The notes under the pieces: model-generated
Database searches by the model: none
What the model was told of the DNA's origin: nothing
Seen by the model: the letters and a program-made list of their open reading frames with translations, nothing else
Assembly: GCA_041655035.1 (NCBI GenBank)
Contig: JBAZCN010000015.1
Coordinates: 1 to 40,536, forward strand
Direction: 5' to 3'
DNA from: NAT127 sp041655035
GTDB lineage: Bacteria; Pseudomonadota; Gammaproteobacteria; Pseudomonadales; Porticoccaceae
DNA length: 40,536 bases
Program-made: the position numbers and the translations under genes
Part shown: positions 1 to 7,491 of the stretch, in pieces
Layout of the letters: each line of letters begins with the position of its first letter
Position numbering within the stretch: the stretch's first letter is position 1

Positions 1-1474
1 TGCCGGCGCCGACCGACGGGCGAAACGCCGGCCCCGCGTCTTCACCGTAGTCGGCAAAGGCATCGCTGTGCTCACCGCCGCTGTACAGGCCCGCGTAGTC
101 GGCATATTCATCGCCTTCCGGAGATCGCTCTGGGGGCGCTTCCTGCGCCTCCTCCGGCACCGCAACATCCGGCACGGGGGCGACCACGATATTCCGCAGG
201 GAATCGACATCCATATCGGTGCGCTGGGCCAGTTGCTTGAGCATCAACTGCCGGTATACCCCTTCGGGAATACGGTTGATCAGCGGCGCCGCAAGCTTGC
301 TGAGACGCGCCTTGCCATCGACAGTGGCGAGATTCACGCCGTCCTCGAGGGTAGCGAAGAGAAATTCCGACAGCGGTTCGGCCGCGGAGAGCAGCTTGCC
401 GAAACCTTCCGCGCCGAGCTTGCGCACCAGGGTATCCGGGTCTTCGCCCTCCGGGAGAAACAAAAACCGCGCACTGCGCCCATCGGTCATCGCCGCAAGG
501 CTGGTCTCGAGGGCGCGCCGCGCGGCCTTGCGCCCGGCGCTGTCGCCATCGAAGCAGAAGATCACCTCGGCCGTGTAGCGAAACAACTTGGCCAGGTGCT
601 CCACGGTCGCGGCGGTACCGAGGGTGGCCACGGCATTGTGGATACCGTGCTGAGCCAGGGCCACCACGTCCATGTAGCCCTCGACCACCACCAGGTTGGG
701 GATTTCCCGCAAGGCGGTGTGGGCCTCGTAGAGACCGTAAAGTTCGCTGCCTTTGTGGAAGACCGGGGTTTCCGGCGAGTTCAGGTATTTCGGCTTGTCG
801 TCGCCCAGCACCCGGCCACCAAAACCGATGGTGCGACCACGGGTATCGCGGATCGGGAACATGATCCGCTGGCGGAAGCGGTCGTAGACCCGGTTGCTCT
901 CGCCCTCTTTGCGGATCACCAGACCCGCTTCGAGCAGCAGTTGGACGCGCTGGTCGTCATCGCCCAACTGACTGATGAGATTGTCCCAGCCCGGCGGAGC
1001 GAAACCGATGCCGAACTGGCCGGCGATCACTCCGCTGAGACCACGTTTTTTCAGGTATTCAGTGGCCAGCCTGGCATCCGGGTGCTTGCGCAGCTGGGTG
1101 CGGTAGTATTTCTCCGCCTCGTCCAGCAGGGCATAGAGCTGCTTGCGCCGGCCATCCGCCGGATCCCGCTCGCGGTTTTCGCGGGGCACCTCCATGCCAG
1201 CATGACGAGCCAGCATCTCCACCGCCCCGGGGAAATCCGCCCGATCGTAGTCCATAACGAACCCGATGGCGTTGCCGCCGGCGCCACAACCAAAACAGTA
1301 ATAAAACTGCTTGTCGGGATTGACGGTGAACGACGGGGTCTTCTCGTCGTGAAAAGGGCAGCGCGCCGAGTAATTCTTACCGGATTTACGCAGACTGATC
1401 CGCGCGCCCACCACCTCGACGATATCGACTTTGTCGAGCAGATCATCGATGAAACGCTGCGGAATCAGGGCCAT
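1..1474 (-). CDS. dnaG: DNA primase DnaG, C-terminus cut by window edge
   Basis: Synthesises RNA primers for the replication fork. The frame is open from an ATG at 1474 to the left edge, giving about 491 residues, so the C-terminal helicase-binding region is partly missing. The N-terminus reads MALIPQRFIDDLLDKVDIVE and carries the CHC2-type zinc-binding region (CPFHDEKTPSF followed by YYCFGCGAGG). The catalytic core follows, with the RIMFPIRDTRGRTIGFGGR segment, a Toprim motif VVEGYMDVVAL and an FDGDSAGRKAA motif. It lies downstream of rpsU and yqeY on the same strand, the classical macromolecular-synthesis arrangement. The 119-bp gap to yqeY contains no clear gene. Identification is secure. 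Confidence 0.97.
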   Translation of the reverse strand, partial: MALIPQRFIDDLLDKVDIVEVVGARISLRKSGKNYSARCPFHDEKTPSFTVNPDKQFYYCFGCGAGGNAIGFVMDYDRADFPGAVEMLARHAGMEVPRENRERDPADGRRKQLYALLDEAEKYYRTQLRKHPDARLATEYLKKRGLSGVIAGQFGIGFAPPGWDNLISQLGDDDQRVQLLLEAGLVIRKEGESNRVYDRFRQRIMFPIRDTRGRTIGFGGRVLGDDKPKYLNSPETPVFHKGSELYGLYEAHTALREIPNLVVVEGYMDVVALAQHGIHNAVATLGTAATVEHLAKLFRYTAEVIFCFDGDSAGRKAARRALETSLAAMTDGRSARFLFLPEGEDPDTLVRKLGAEGFGKLLSAAEPLSEFLFATLEDGVNLATVDGKARLSKLAAPLINRIPEGVYRQLMLKQLAQRTDMDVDSLRNIVVAPVPDVAVPEEAQEAPPERSPEGDEYADYAGLYSGGEHSDAFADYGEDAGPAFRPSVGAG

Positions 1475-1593
1475 GGGATCTCAAACAGGACGATGGGTTA
1501 CCTTGAGCGAAAAGTTGAACGCCGCTGGCGCACTTATCAATATCGCCGCGCGAACTTCACCTCTCGCGCTTCGCGGCCACTATCCGCGCCGGA

Positions 1594-2046
1594 TCACCCG
1601 AGCCGGGCCTTGACCGCCTGACTGACCGCACCGACATCCGCCCGCCCCTGCACCTGAGGCTTGAGCGCGGCCATCACCTTGCCCATGTCCTTCATCGACT
1701 CGGCGCCACTGCCGGCAATGGCATCCGCCACCAGTTGATCCAGCTCGGCGGCGCTCAGCTGTGCAGGCAGAAACTCTTGGATCACCGCAATTTCGGCTTG
1801 CTCCCGATCCGCCAGTTCCTGGCGACCGGCATTTTCATACTGGCTGATGGAGTCGCGGCGCTGCTTGATCATCTTGTCGAGCACCGCGAGCATCCGCTCG
1901 TCATCGACCTCGACACGCTCGTCCACTTCAATACGCTTGATATCGGCCTGGATCAGCCGGATTGCGCCCAGGCGATCCTTGTCCTTGGCGCGCATGGCGT
2001 CTTTCATGGCTTCGGTGATACGCGCTTTGATGGTGTACTCTGCCAT
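1594..2046 (-). CDS. yqeY: GatB/YqeY domain protein
   Basis: A 150-residue protein of the YqeY family, which is related to the tail domain of the GatB amidotransferase subunit. Its cellular role is not well defined; it is thought to be tRNA-related. The ATG at 2046 is chosen because AAGGAG lies 7 bases upstream; a start seven codons further upstream would leave that site inside the gene. The C-terminal half has the family pattern SGAESMKDMGKVMAALKPQV. It sits between rpsU and dnaG, the usual place for this gene in proteobacteria. A hairpin at 2094-2120 separates it from rpsU and may attenuate read-through. Confidence 0.93.
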   Translation of the reverse strand: MAEYTIKARITEAMKDAMRAKDKDRLGAIRLIQADIKRIEVDERVEVDDERMLAVLDKMIKQRRDSISQYENAGRQELADREQAEIAVIQEFLPAQLSAAELDQLVADAIAGSGAESMKDMGKVMAALKPQVQGRADVGAVSQAVKARLG

Positions 2047-2093
2047 TGTGCTCTCCTTGTGTGCCACCCGGACTTTATCTAGAACTGGAAAGT

Positions 2094-2120
2094 AAAAACG
2101 CCGAACTGGTCGGCGTTTTT
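2094..2120 (-). terminator. Intrinsic terminator or attenuator between rpsU and yqeY
   Basis: A perfect 11-bp stem (AAAAACGCCGA paired with TCGGCGTTTTT) encloses a 5-base loop. The minus-strand transcript ends in a U-tract. It lies just downstream of rpsU, so it probably reduces expression of yqeY and dnaG relative to the ribosomal protein. The stem is symmetric, so it could act in both directions. Confidence 0.8.
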
Positions 2121-2142
2121 GGCAAGCAGTCGCACGGAGCGA

Positions 2143-2358
2143 TCAGTACATACGCACGAACTTGCGGGACTCACGCTGCACCTTCTTGGCGTGGCGCTTG
2201 ACCGCTGCGGCTGCCTTGCGCTTGCGCGCCCAGGTGGGCTTTTCGTAGAATTCGCGGCGGCGCACTTCGGCAAGCACACCGGCTTTCTCGCAAGAGCGCT
2301 TGAAACGGCGCAGGGCGACATCGAAAGGTTCGTTTTCTTTAATGCGTACTGAAGGCAT
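2143..2358 (-). CDS. rpsU: 30S ribosomal protein S21
   Basis: A 71-residue basic protein beginning MPSVRIKENEPFDVALRRFK, which is the S21 family signature; length and composition match the family exactly. S21 is a small-subunit protein needed for mRNA base-pairing during initiation. The ATG at 2358 is preceded by AAGGAT at good spacing. It is the first gene of the rpsU-yqeY-dnaG block, with a sigma-70-like promoter about 75-100 bp upstream. Confidence 0.98.
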   Translation of the reverse strand: MPSVRIKENEPFDVALRRFKRSCEKAGVLAEVRRREFYEKPTWARKRKAAAAVKRHAKKVQRESRKFVRMY

Positions 2359-2579
2359 CTATCCTTTGTCCCGTATTAATTTAAAGGGTTGCTTTAGGCC
2401 AACAGCTCTGGCCGTTCTCAAGGGCGCACATTGTATACCCCCCAAACGCCATATGCAAAGGCTTTGTCAAGATCCCGGCACCGGCCACCGGCACTACCCG
2501 CTCGCCTGTGAGCGGCAATCTCCACGCGCCATCGATTGAGTTGGCGGCCCGTGAAGAATCGGCAGGCACATGTTGCGGA
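2359..2579. other. Intergenic region between rpsU and the ATPase gene
   Basis: This 221-bp stretch holds the rpsU promoter and the untranslated tail of the upstream minus-strand ATPase gene. No convincing gene or U-tract terminator for the ATPase transcript was seen, so some read-through from the ATPase operon into rpsU is possible. Confidence 0.5.
2432..2459 (-). promoter_or_regulatory. Sigma-70-type promoter for rpsU
   Basis: On the minus strand a TTTGCA -35-like hexamer is followed by 16 bases and a TATACA -10 hexamer (TATACAAT in context). A second TTGACA lies further upstream but is 27 bases from the -10, which is too far. The predicted leader is about 65-70 nt long. Confidence 0.6.
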
Positions 2580-4043
2580 CTAGCCGCCGCCAAAGCCCAG
2601 CACCACCCCCAGCACCAGCAATATCGACACGATCAGCATTACCAGTATGGGCCACCCGCCGGCGGTCTGGCCGCGGCCGGCGCCATTCACAGCCACCTGT
2701 CCGGTACCGGCAAGATCCGGCGCATCCAGGGATACCGGCCCATTGGCGGAATCCAGAACTGGCGCCACCGAAGAGACCGACCCGGCGGCAACCGGGGAGA
2801 CCACCTCCTCTGCCACACTTTCAGCGCCCTGCCCGTCTGAGAATGCCACGAGCGGCGTCCGGCATTGCTGCTCATCGGCACTCGCCACCGCCGATGGCAA
2901 CCCGGCAGCGCTGTCGACAACCACCTTAAGGTGCTGATGGCCTTCGCCATCCGATGCCGGAGGCCTTCTCTGCCCCGGCCCGTCGCCGTCGGACCGGCCT
3001 GCCGAGTCGTTCCAGAGCCCGGCGACGCCGCCCCCCGCCTCCGACGGACAAGACCCGACAGGGGGTTCCACTATCTCCGGCATGGCATCGTCGACCGCCT
3101 CACTCCCGGCGGCGGTTACGGGATTGCCACCAGGCGCCTCGATCCCGCCATCGTGTTGCTGTTCACGGACATCATCGTCGAATACATCCGCCACCTGGAA
3201 GTCGCTATCGCTGAACCGGGTGCCGGCCGCCAGGTTTTCATGCTGCAGCTCCTGGATGATTTCGCGGACATCCGCCACTCCGACGCGATGCCGCTGCTCG
3301 ACGGCACAATGCAGCAGCAGGCGACTGCAGATCAGATTGATCCGCCGCGGGACGCCTTCGCTGAACTTGAAGATAAGCGGGTAGACAGCGCTGCTGATCG
3401 ACGGATCGCCTCGCCAGCCGACAGTCTGCAGACGATGGCGGATATACGCTTCGGCTTCATCGTTTTCAAGGGGCTGCAGATGGCTGGCGGCAATGATGCG
3501 CTGGTGAATCTGCTCCAGGGCGGGGGTGAGGATCAACTCGCGCAATTCAGGCTGGCCGAGCAGGAAAATCTGCAGCAGTGGCCGCGAGCCGACCTGGATG
3601 TTGGTCAACAGTCGCAGCTCTTCCATGGCGGAAACGGACAGATCCTGCGCCTCATCGACGATCAACAAGGCGCGATGGCCATCCCGGTGCCAGGCCCTGA
3701 ATTGATGGGTCAAGCGCTGCAGCAACTCGCCTTTCTCGACGACGCTAGGGGACACGCCAAACTCGTAGGCGACCATCTTGAGCAGATCGTCCGCCTTCAG
3801 TTGGGTACAGACCAGATTGGCCACGTTGACATCCTGCTTGGCCAGCCCCTCCAGCAGGGCGCCGATGAGGGTGGTCTTGCCGGTGCCCGGGCGCCCGGTG
3901 ATCATCACGAAGCCTTCCGCCCGCATGAAGGCGTAGGTCATGTAGGCCTTCGCCTTGGTGTAACCCTTGTGGGCGTAGGCAAAAGCGTGATCAGGGCTCA
4001 GCCGGAACGGCTCCGCGCTGAATTTGTAGAACTGCTCATACAT
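2580..4043 (-). CDS. XrtA/PEP-CTERM system-associated ATPase (ExeA/TIGR03015-like)
   Basis: A 487-residue AAA ATPase. The N-terminus (MYEQFYKFSAEPFRLSPDH) and domain order match the exosortase-associated ATPase family related to ExeA/GspA. Walker A is GRPGTGKT at about residues 50-57. Walker B is LLIVDEAQDL with D130-E131, and a sensor-like LLGQPELRE follows. After about residue 270 comes a long low-complexity Ala/Gly/Pro/Asp-rich linker and one C-terminal membrane helix near 465-485. The protein is therefore probably tail-anchored with the ATPase in the cytoplasm. In many XrtA loci this gene sits within the eps operon. Here it follows the HPr-rel-A genes, 107 bp after the nucleotidyltransferase. 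No strong ribosome binding site is visible before the ATG at 4043. Confidence 0.88.
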   Translation of the reverse strand: MYEQFYKFSAEPFRLSPDHAFAYAHKGYTKAKAYMTYAFMRAEGFVMITGRPGTGKTTLIGALLEGLAKQDVNVANLVCTQLKADDLLKMVAYEFGVSPSVVEKGELLQRLTHQFRAWHRDGHRALLIVDEAQDLSVSAMEELRLLTNIQVGSRPLLQIFLLGQPELRELILTPALEQIHQRIIAASHLQPLENDEAEAYIRHRLQTVGWRGDPSISSAVYPLIFKFSEGVPRRINLICSRLLLHCAVEQRHRVGVADVREIIQELQHENLAAGTRFSDSDFQVADVFDDDVREQQHDGGIEAPGGNPVTAAGSEAVDDAMPEIVEPPVGSCPSEAGGGVAGLWNDSAGRSDGDGPGQRRPPASDGEGHQHLKVVVDSAAGLPSAVASADEQQCRTPLVAFSDGQGAESVAEEVVSPVAAGSVSSVAPVLDSANGPVSLDAPDLAGTGQVAVNGAGRGQTAGGWPILVMLIVSILLVLGVVLGFGGG

Positions 4044-4110
4044 GAGGACGCGTCACTACAAAGCTGTAGAGGAGAAACAGGGGGGCATGATGCAACCGAA
4101 GCCCAGCGAA

Positions 4111-4146
4111 CGCAAGCACTGGCGCCCGGTGAGGCCAATGCTTGCG
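4111..4146 (-). terminator. Hairpin between nucleotidyltransferase and ATPase genes
   Basis: CGCAAGCA at 4111-4118 pairs with TGCTTGCG at 4139-4146, with an additional inner GGC/GCC pairing. No U-tract follows, so it may be a weak terminator or an RNA-processing element rather than a full stop within the operon. Confidence 0.35.
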
Positions 4147-4150
4147 GCAA

Positions 4151-5236
4151 TCAAAGTCCGTCGCGGGACAGCTCCTTGGCCCGCAGACCGTCGAAGGCGC
4201 GCATCACCGCCTTGCGCAGCAGATGTGGCACCAGCAGGCGCAACGGCATGCGGATCAGATGGCCGCGGCAATAGAGCAGAAAGGCGGCGAGGCCATGACC
4301 GGGAGGACGGCACCGGGAATGGGCCGGGGTAAAGATCCGGCGATAGGCCGCCGCCAGTACCTTTTGACCCCGCGTCGCCCGGCGCGGGACACCCCCCTCC
4401 GACGGCAACGGCGTTTTCAGCACATCCCCACAGGCGATCAGCGCCAGGTCGGTATAGCGCTCCAGGCCGTGCAGTGCCGCCCGCTCCCGCAGCCGCGCCA
4501 CGAAGTCCCCATCGCCGGCGGAAAAATGGCGCAGCAGCAGATCGAGATCCGACAGATCCCGCAAGCCGTTATGGTATTCGCTCTCGGAAAACAGGTGTAC
4601 CGCCGCATGGATGCAGAGATCGACGTCGCTCAGCGCCCGCACTGTTCCCAACTGGCGATGCGGGCAGACCTGCACATCGAAGCGGCCAATATCGGGGACA
4701 TCCCTGTTGGTCAGCGGCAGGATATTGTGGTGCACATCGAGCACCGTACCGCGCTGCTGGTGACGCAGCGGGGGAATCTCGTGCATCCACTGGCGATAGT
4801 AGCGGTCGTCGTAATCATCGATTTCGGTGCGCAACCAGTGGCGCATATGCAAATGCCGCTCGACCATGGATAACTGCTCGCGCGGCACCAGAATATCGAT
4901 ATCGGCAAAGGTTCTGCCCTGCGCCACCGGCAGGTCGAGAGCTATGTAGGCGGCCCCCTTCAGCAGTACCCAGTCGACCCCAAGCCAGTCGAACAGCGCC
5001 GCCAGTTCGCGGATCTCGCGGATCGCCTGGGCCTGCTGCCTGGCGGCCAGCTTGAAGGCGCCGCTGAAATGCCAGCCCGCGTAGCCCGGCAGGGGAACGC
5101 CCTGGCGTTGCGCCAGATGCCACACACGGCCGAGCAGGCCCGCCGCATCCGCCTGCACCTTGAGATCGAAGAACCCTTTGTCATCGAGCCGCGCGAGTTC
5201 GTCGGGGGCGCGCAGGACACGGGTCAGAACGTTCAT
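4151..5236 (-). CDS. Nucleotidyltransferase family protein (NTP_transf_5-like) of the HPr-rel-A cluster
   Basis: A 361-residue protein with the hallmark of the uncharacterised nucleotidyltransferase family PF14907. VLLKGAAYIALDL is followed by GRTFADIDILVPR, where the two Asp residues of DIDILV are the expected metal ligands. A helical region with DLSDLDLLLRHF follows. The ATG at 5236 lies directly against the TGA of the HprK-related kinase gene (5237-5239), so translation is probably coupled. Family members commonly accompany HprK-like and PqqD-like proteins in exosortase-bearing genomes, but their acceptor molecule is not known. The reaction is presumably nucleotidyl transfer, inferred from the fold only. 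Confidence 0.82.
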   Translation of the reverse strand: MNVLTRVLRAPDELARLDDKGFFDLKVQADAAGLLGRVWHLAQRQGVPLPGYAGWHFSGAFKLAARQQAQAIREIRELAALFDWLGVDWVLLKGAAYIALDLPVAQGRTFADIDILVPREQLSMVERHLHMRHWLRTEIDDYDDRYYRQWMHEIPPLRHQQRGTVLDVHHNILPLTNRDVPDIGRFDVQVCPHRQLGTVRALSDVDLCIHAAVHLFSESEYHNGLRDLSDLDLLLRHFSAGDGDFVARLRERAALHGLERYTDLALIACGDVLKTPLPSEGGVPRRATRGQKVLAAAYRRIFTPAHSRCRPPGHGLAAFLLYCRGHLIRMPLRLLVPHLLRKAVMRAFDGLRAKELSRDGL

Positions 5237-6115
5237 TCAGGCGACCAGTTCCGCAAGCGCCGCGCGGGCGAGGTCGAAGTCACTGTATTCCAGAGTGTAG
5301 CAAGGGCTCGCCGAGATGATCCCGTAGAGCAGGTCGAATCCTTCGACCCCCAGCAGGTGATAGTTGAAACAATGCGCAATGATCTCTTCGAATGCCACCG
5401 CCCGCTCCACTGCCGTCAACTGGACGCCACTGTCCGGTACATATCGGGGAAACACGATCGCCCCGACTGGCGCGCCGATCTTCATCGCTTCGACGCTGGC
5501 CGCTGGTGGCTGGAGCAACGCCACGGTGCCCTTGCTGGTGTCATGGGCGGGGCGGCTGAACACGCCGCCGCCGATATAGGCATCGATGATGGCGATGGAC
5601 TCATTTTTGAGGTTGATCGGTCGCGGCACCGGATATGCCCACTGATCGCCAAGTCCCAGCAGCGCCAACTCATCGGAGAACAACCGCCAGCCGGAGTAGA
5701 CCAGAGCAGCGGTCAGCGTGCTTTTACCCGCCCCCTGAACGGCGGGCATCACTACCGCCCGGCCATTGCGTTCGACCACGCCGGCGTGGACGATCAGGTA
5801 CTGGTGCGCATGGTTGGCGATGCACCAGTTCATTCCCCATTCCAGCATGGCGTAGCCCTGGTCCCGCGGCAGCGGCTTGAAAGGCCGGCGTTCGTTCAGA
5901 TAGAAGTCGATTTGCGGCTTTATGTAACGGCGCAGCGGCGATCGGGTGCGCACGGCGATATCGAAGTCGACAAAATCGGGGCGCGCCGATTTGCTGGAAG
6001 GCCGGCAGCCGAAGTGCTGGTAGATACGGGCAAGATCACTCGCCACCGCATCGCTGTCGGTTGCAATGGCAAAAGAGAACGGGCCGATTGTCAGGTTGGC
6101 GTGGTGCAGAGTCAC
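5237..6115 (-). CDS. HprK-related kinase A
   Basis: A 292-residue relative of the C-terminal domain of HPr serine kinase/phosphorylase. Walker A is MPAVQGAGKST with the lysine at residue 131. It is preceded by the HprK-like HAGVVERNGRAVVMPA strand and followed by WRLFSDELALL, the position of the second acidic motif. This pattern and the PqqD and nucleotidyltransferase neighbours fit the HprK_rel_A family (TIGR04352). The likely start is a GTG at 6115, 23 bp after the upstream PqqD gene; its ribosome site is weak. Its target is unknown. HPr itself is not encoded nearby, so the substrate may be a cluster protein or a small molecule. Confidence 0.87.
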   Translation of the reverse strand: MTLHHANLTIGPFSFAIATDSDAVASDLARIYQHFGCRPSSKSARPDFVDFDIAVRTRSPLRRYIKPQIDFYLNERRPFKPLPRDQGYAMLEWGMNWCIANHAHQYLIVHAGVVERNGRAVVMPAVQGAGKSTLTAALVYSGWRLFSDELALLGLGDQWAYPVPRPINLKNESIAIIDAYIGGGVFSRPAHDTSKGTVALLQPPAASVEAMKIGAPVGAIVFPRYVPDSGVQLTAVERAVAFEEIIAHCFNYHLLGVEGFDLLYGIISASPCYTLEYSDFDLARAALAELVA

Positions 6116-6138
6116 AGTGGTATCGCTTGAGCCAGCCG

Positions 6139-6438
6139 CTATTGAGTGGCGAGCATACCAGCTTGTGACGCACTGGTCAGGAATGTTCCGATCAGCAGCC
6201 GCTCTTCTTCGGTGAGGGTTTCACCGCTATCGAGGGGCAGCCCTTGCTCGATCTCCGCCAAGGTAAATGCGCCGCTGGCCAAAAGGTCGAAAACGAGGGC
6301 ATTGATCGAGCGGATAAAATGAGTATTTCCGGTGGTCGTATCAAACGCCACCCGGCAATCATCCAGCGACCTGACGATGACACCAGGGGCAACCGTAAAA
6401 CGTCTCGACACCAGCGCGGTGCCATCGCGGCTATTCAC
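6139..6438 (-). CDS. HPr-rel-A system PqqD-family peptide chaperone
   Basis: A 99-residue protein with a PqqD-like fold: VSRRFTVAPGVIVRSLDD, then VAFDTTTGNTHFIRSINALVFDLL and a C-terminal helix with EEERLLIGTFL. PqqD proteins bind leader peptides of ribosomally made precursors, and this variant is typical of HPr-rel-A clusters. The GTG at 6438 is chosen because it gives the normal family length and lies 13 bp after the stop of the upstream gene. An earlier start (6504) would overlap that gene and add residues unlike the family. The peptide it serves is not established; the gene just upstream is one candidate. Confidence 0.8.
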   Translation of the reverse strand: MNSRDGTALVSRRFTVAPGVIVRSLDDCRVAFDTTTGNTHFIRSINALVFDLLASGAFTLAEIEQGLPLDSGETLTEEERLLIGTFLTSASQAGMLATQ

Positions 6439-6451
6439 TGGAAGGATCCGG

Positions 6452-7087
6452 TCACAGCGTCTGGGCGTTCTCCCAGACTTCGGGATAGCCCCCGCCAGGA
6501 CCATTGATATAAATGGCCCGGATATCGGCCAACATGAAAGGAAAGTAAAACCTGTCGTGAACGTTCTTCAATGCAGAACAATTGCCGGGGTTGCTTTCGC
6601 ACAATTCCACCAGGTTCTGCCACAACAGGGCGTTGAGGGCGGCCGCTGCGCATTGCCGCTCCCAGCCATGATTGCCGCCAGCCAGCGCCTGCTCTATTGT
6701 CGAGGACGCCGTCAACGACGGCTTTCCTTTGCCGTTAATCTCCACATTCAATTTATCGACACCCAGCAGGCTGCCGATGGAACTCTGCTTGGCGTAAGGG
6801 GAAACGTACTGCCACAGCCCCTTTTTCTGGGCCGCGCCATTGCGCCAGCCACCGGGGCTGTAGGATCCCAGCTCACAGGGTTCGCCGTGGTCGTGCCCGG
6901 ACAGGTTGCCCGACAGGTTGCCTGAGATGGAACAGCGGGAGGACGCCCAGACAGGCCGACTGGCAACCGTCGTCAGCAGGGCAGCCGCAGCCGTGCCCCT
7001 GATGATCATCCTGCGCCTGACATTCAGACCGCCGATGTCACCTCGGTCTCCGGCCGCACGGCCGTTGTCTTTATCGTTTCCCTTCAT
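6452..7087 (-). CDS. Hypothetical exported protein with Tat-like signal, first gene of HPr-rel-A operon
   Basis: A 211-residue protein of unknown function. The N-terminus carries NVRRRMIIRGTAAAALLTTV followed by a signal-peptidase-like end near VWASS, which resembles a twin-arginine or Sec signal. The rest is Gly/Ser/Asn-rich with several Cys residues (SSRCSIS, EPCELG, RQCAAAA, ELCESNPGNCS) and ends in YINGPGGGYPEVWENAQTL. The ATG at 7087 is chosen because longer forms would start upstream of the sigma-54 promoter at 7178-7191. From 7087 the leader is about 80 nt. It is followed closely by the PqqD, kinase and nucleotidyltransferase genes. It could be the substrate of that system or a periplasmic partner; the sequence does not decide. 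Confidence 0.75.
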   Translation of the reverse strand: MKGNDKDNGRAAGDRGDIGGLNVRRRMIIRGTAAAALLTTVASRPVWASSRCSISGNLSGNLSGHDHGEPCELGSYSPGGWRNGAAQKKGLWQYVSPYAKQSSIGSLLGVDKLNVEINGKGKPSLTASSTIEQALAGGNHGWERQCAAAALNALLWQNLVELCESNPGNCSALKNVHDRFYFPFMLADIRAIYINGPGGGYPEVWENAQTL

Positions 7088-7175
7088 GGTCCTGCACTCT
7101 CGAAGTTGGCTGTCCACCCAATGGCATCTGCCCAAGCAGCCTGGATGGCCGCCCTGCGCGCATTTGACATGATTA

Positions 7176-7193
7176 TTGCAAAAATCATACCGA
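7176..7193 (-). promoter_or_regulatory. Sigma-54 promoter of the HPr-rel-A operon
   Basis: The minus strand reads CGGTATGATTTTTGCA, a GG-N10-GC core close to the sigma-54 consensus TGGCACG-N4-TTGC. It lies about 90 bp upstream of the ATG at 7087. A PrsR-type box lies 74 bp further upstream, the same spacing seen at both PEP-CTERM promoters. Confidence 0.75.
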
Positions 7194-7265
7194 AAGCACA
7201 AGCCACTAAGATAAAAGGACTTTTCCTGGATTCAGCAATACAACTGCGGCAAAATGGCAGAGCTT

Positions 7266-7282
7266 TGTAAAAAAAACCGACG
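7266..7282 (-). promoter_or_regulatory. Putative PrsR box (PEP-CTERM box) of HPr-rel-A operon
   Basis: The plus strand reads TGTAAAAAAAACCGACG, matching the TGTAAA-N5-CCGACA boxes at 23712 and 25024 with one difference at the last base. The gap to the sigma-54 core is 74 bp. It lies between this operon and the divergent prsK gene, so it could also affect prsK. Confidence 0.68.
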
Positions 7283-7432
7283 CTCGCCGCGGGTGCCTGC
7301 TGCGGCCGCCCCAAAACAGTTGTGAGGATAACCCACCGGGCGGCCCGGCGTGAACGGCCTTCCGCAAAACTGCCCGGGCTTGCTACAGGGCCGAACTGTG
7401 CGCACAATCTGGTCACAGGCCGCGAACATACC

Positions 7433-7453
7433 TGCGCATGTCCGCGATGCGCA
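7433..7453. repeat. Perfect inverted repeat upstream of prsK
   Basis: TGCGCAT and ATGCGCA are separated by 7 bases and lie 38 bp before the prsK ATG. This could be an operator for a dimeric regulator or a leader hairpin; nothing else identifies the binding protein. Confidence 0.45.
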
Positions 7454-7491
7454 CAGGACAGAAACAAGACGGTTGCAGCAGGACGGGCAAT

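Noticed and set aside
68..1621. Plus-strand open frame of 517 codons
   Set aside because: It is antisense to dnaG; the minus strand carries all the primase motifs.
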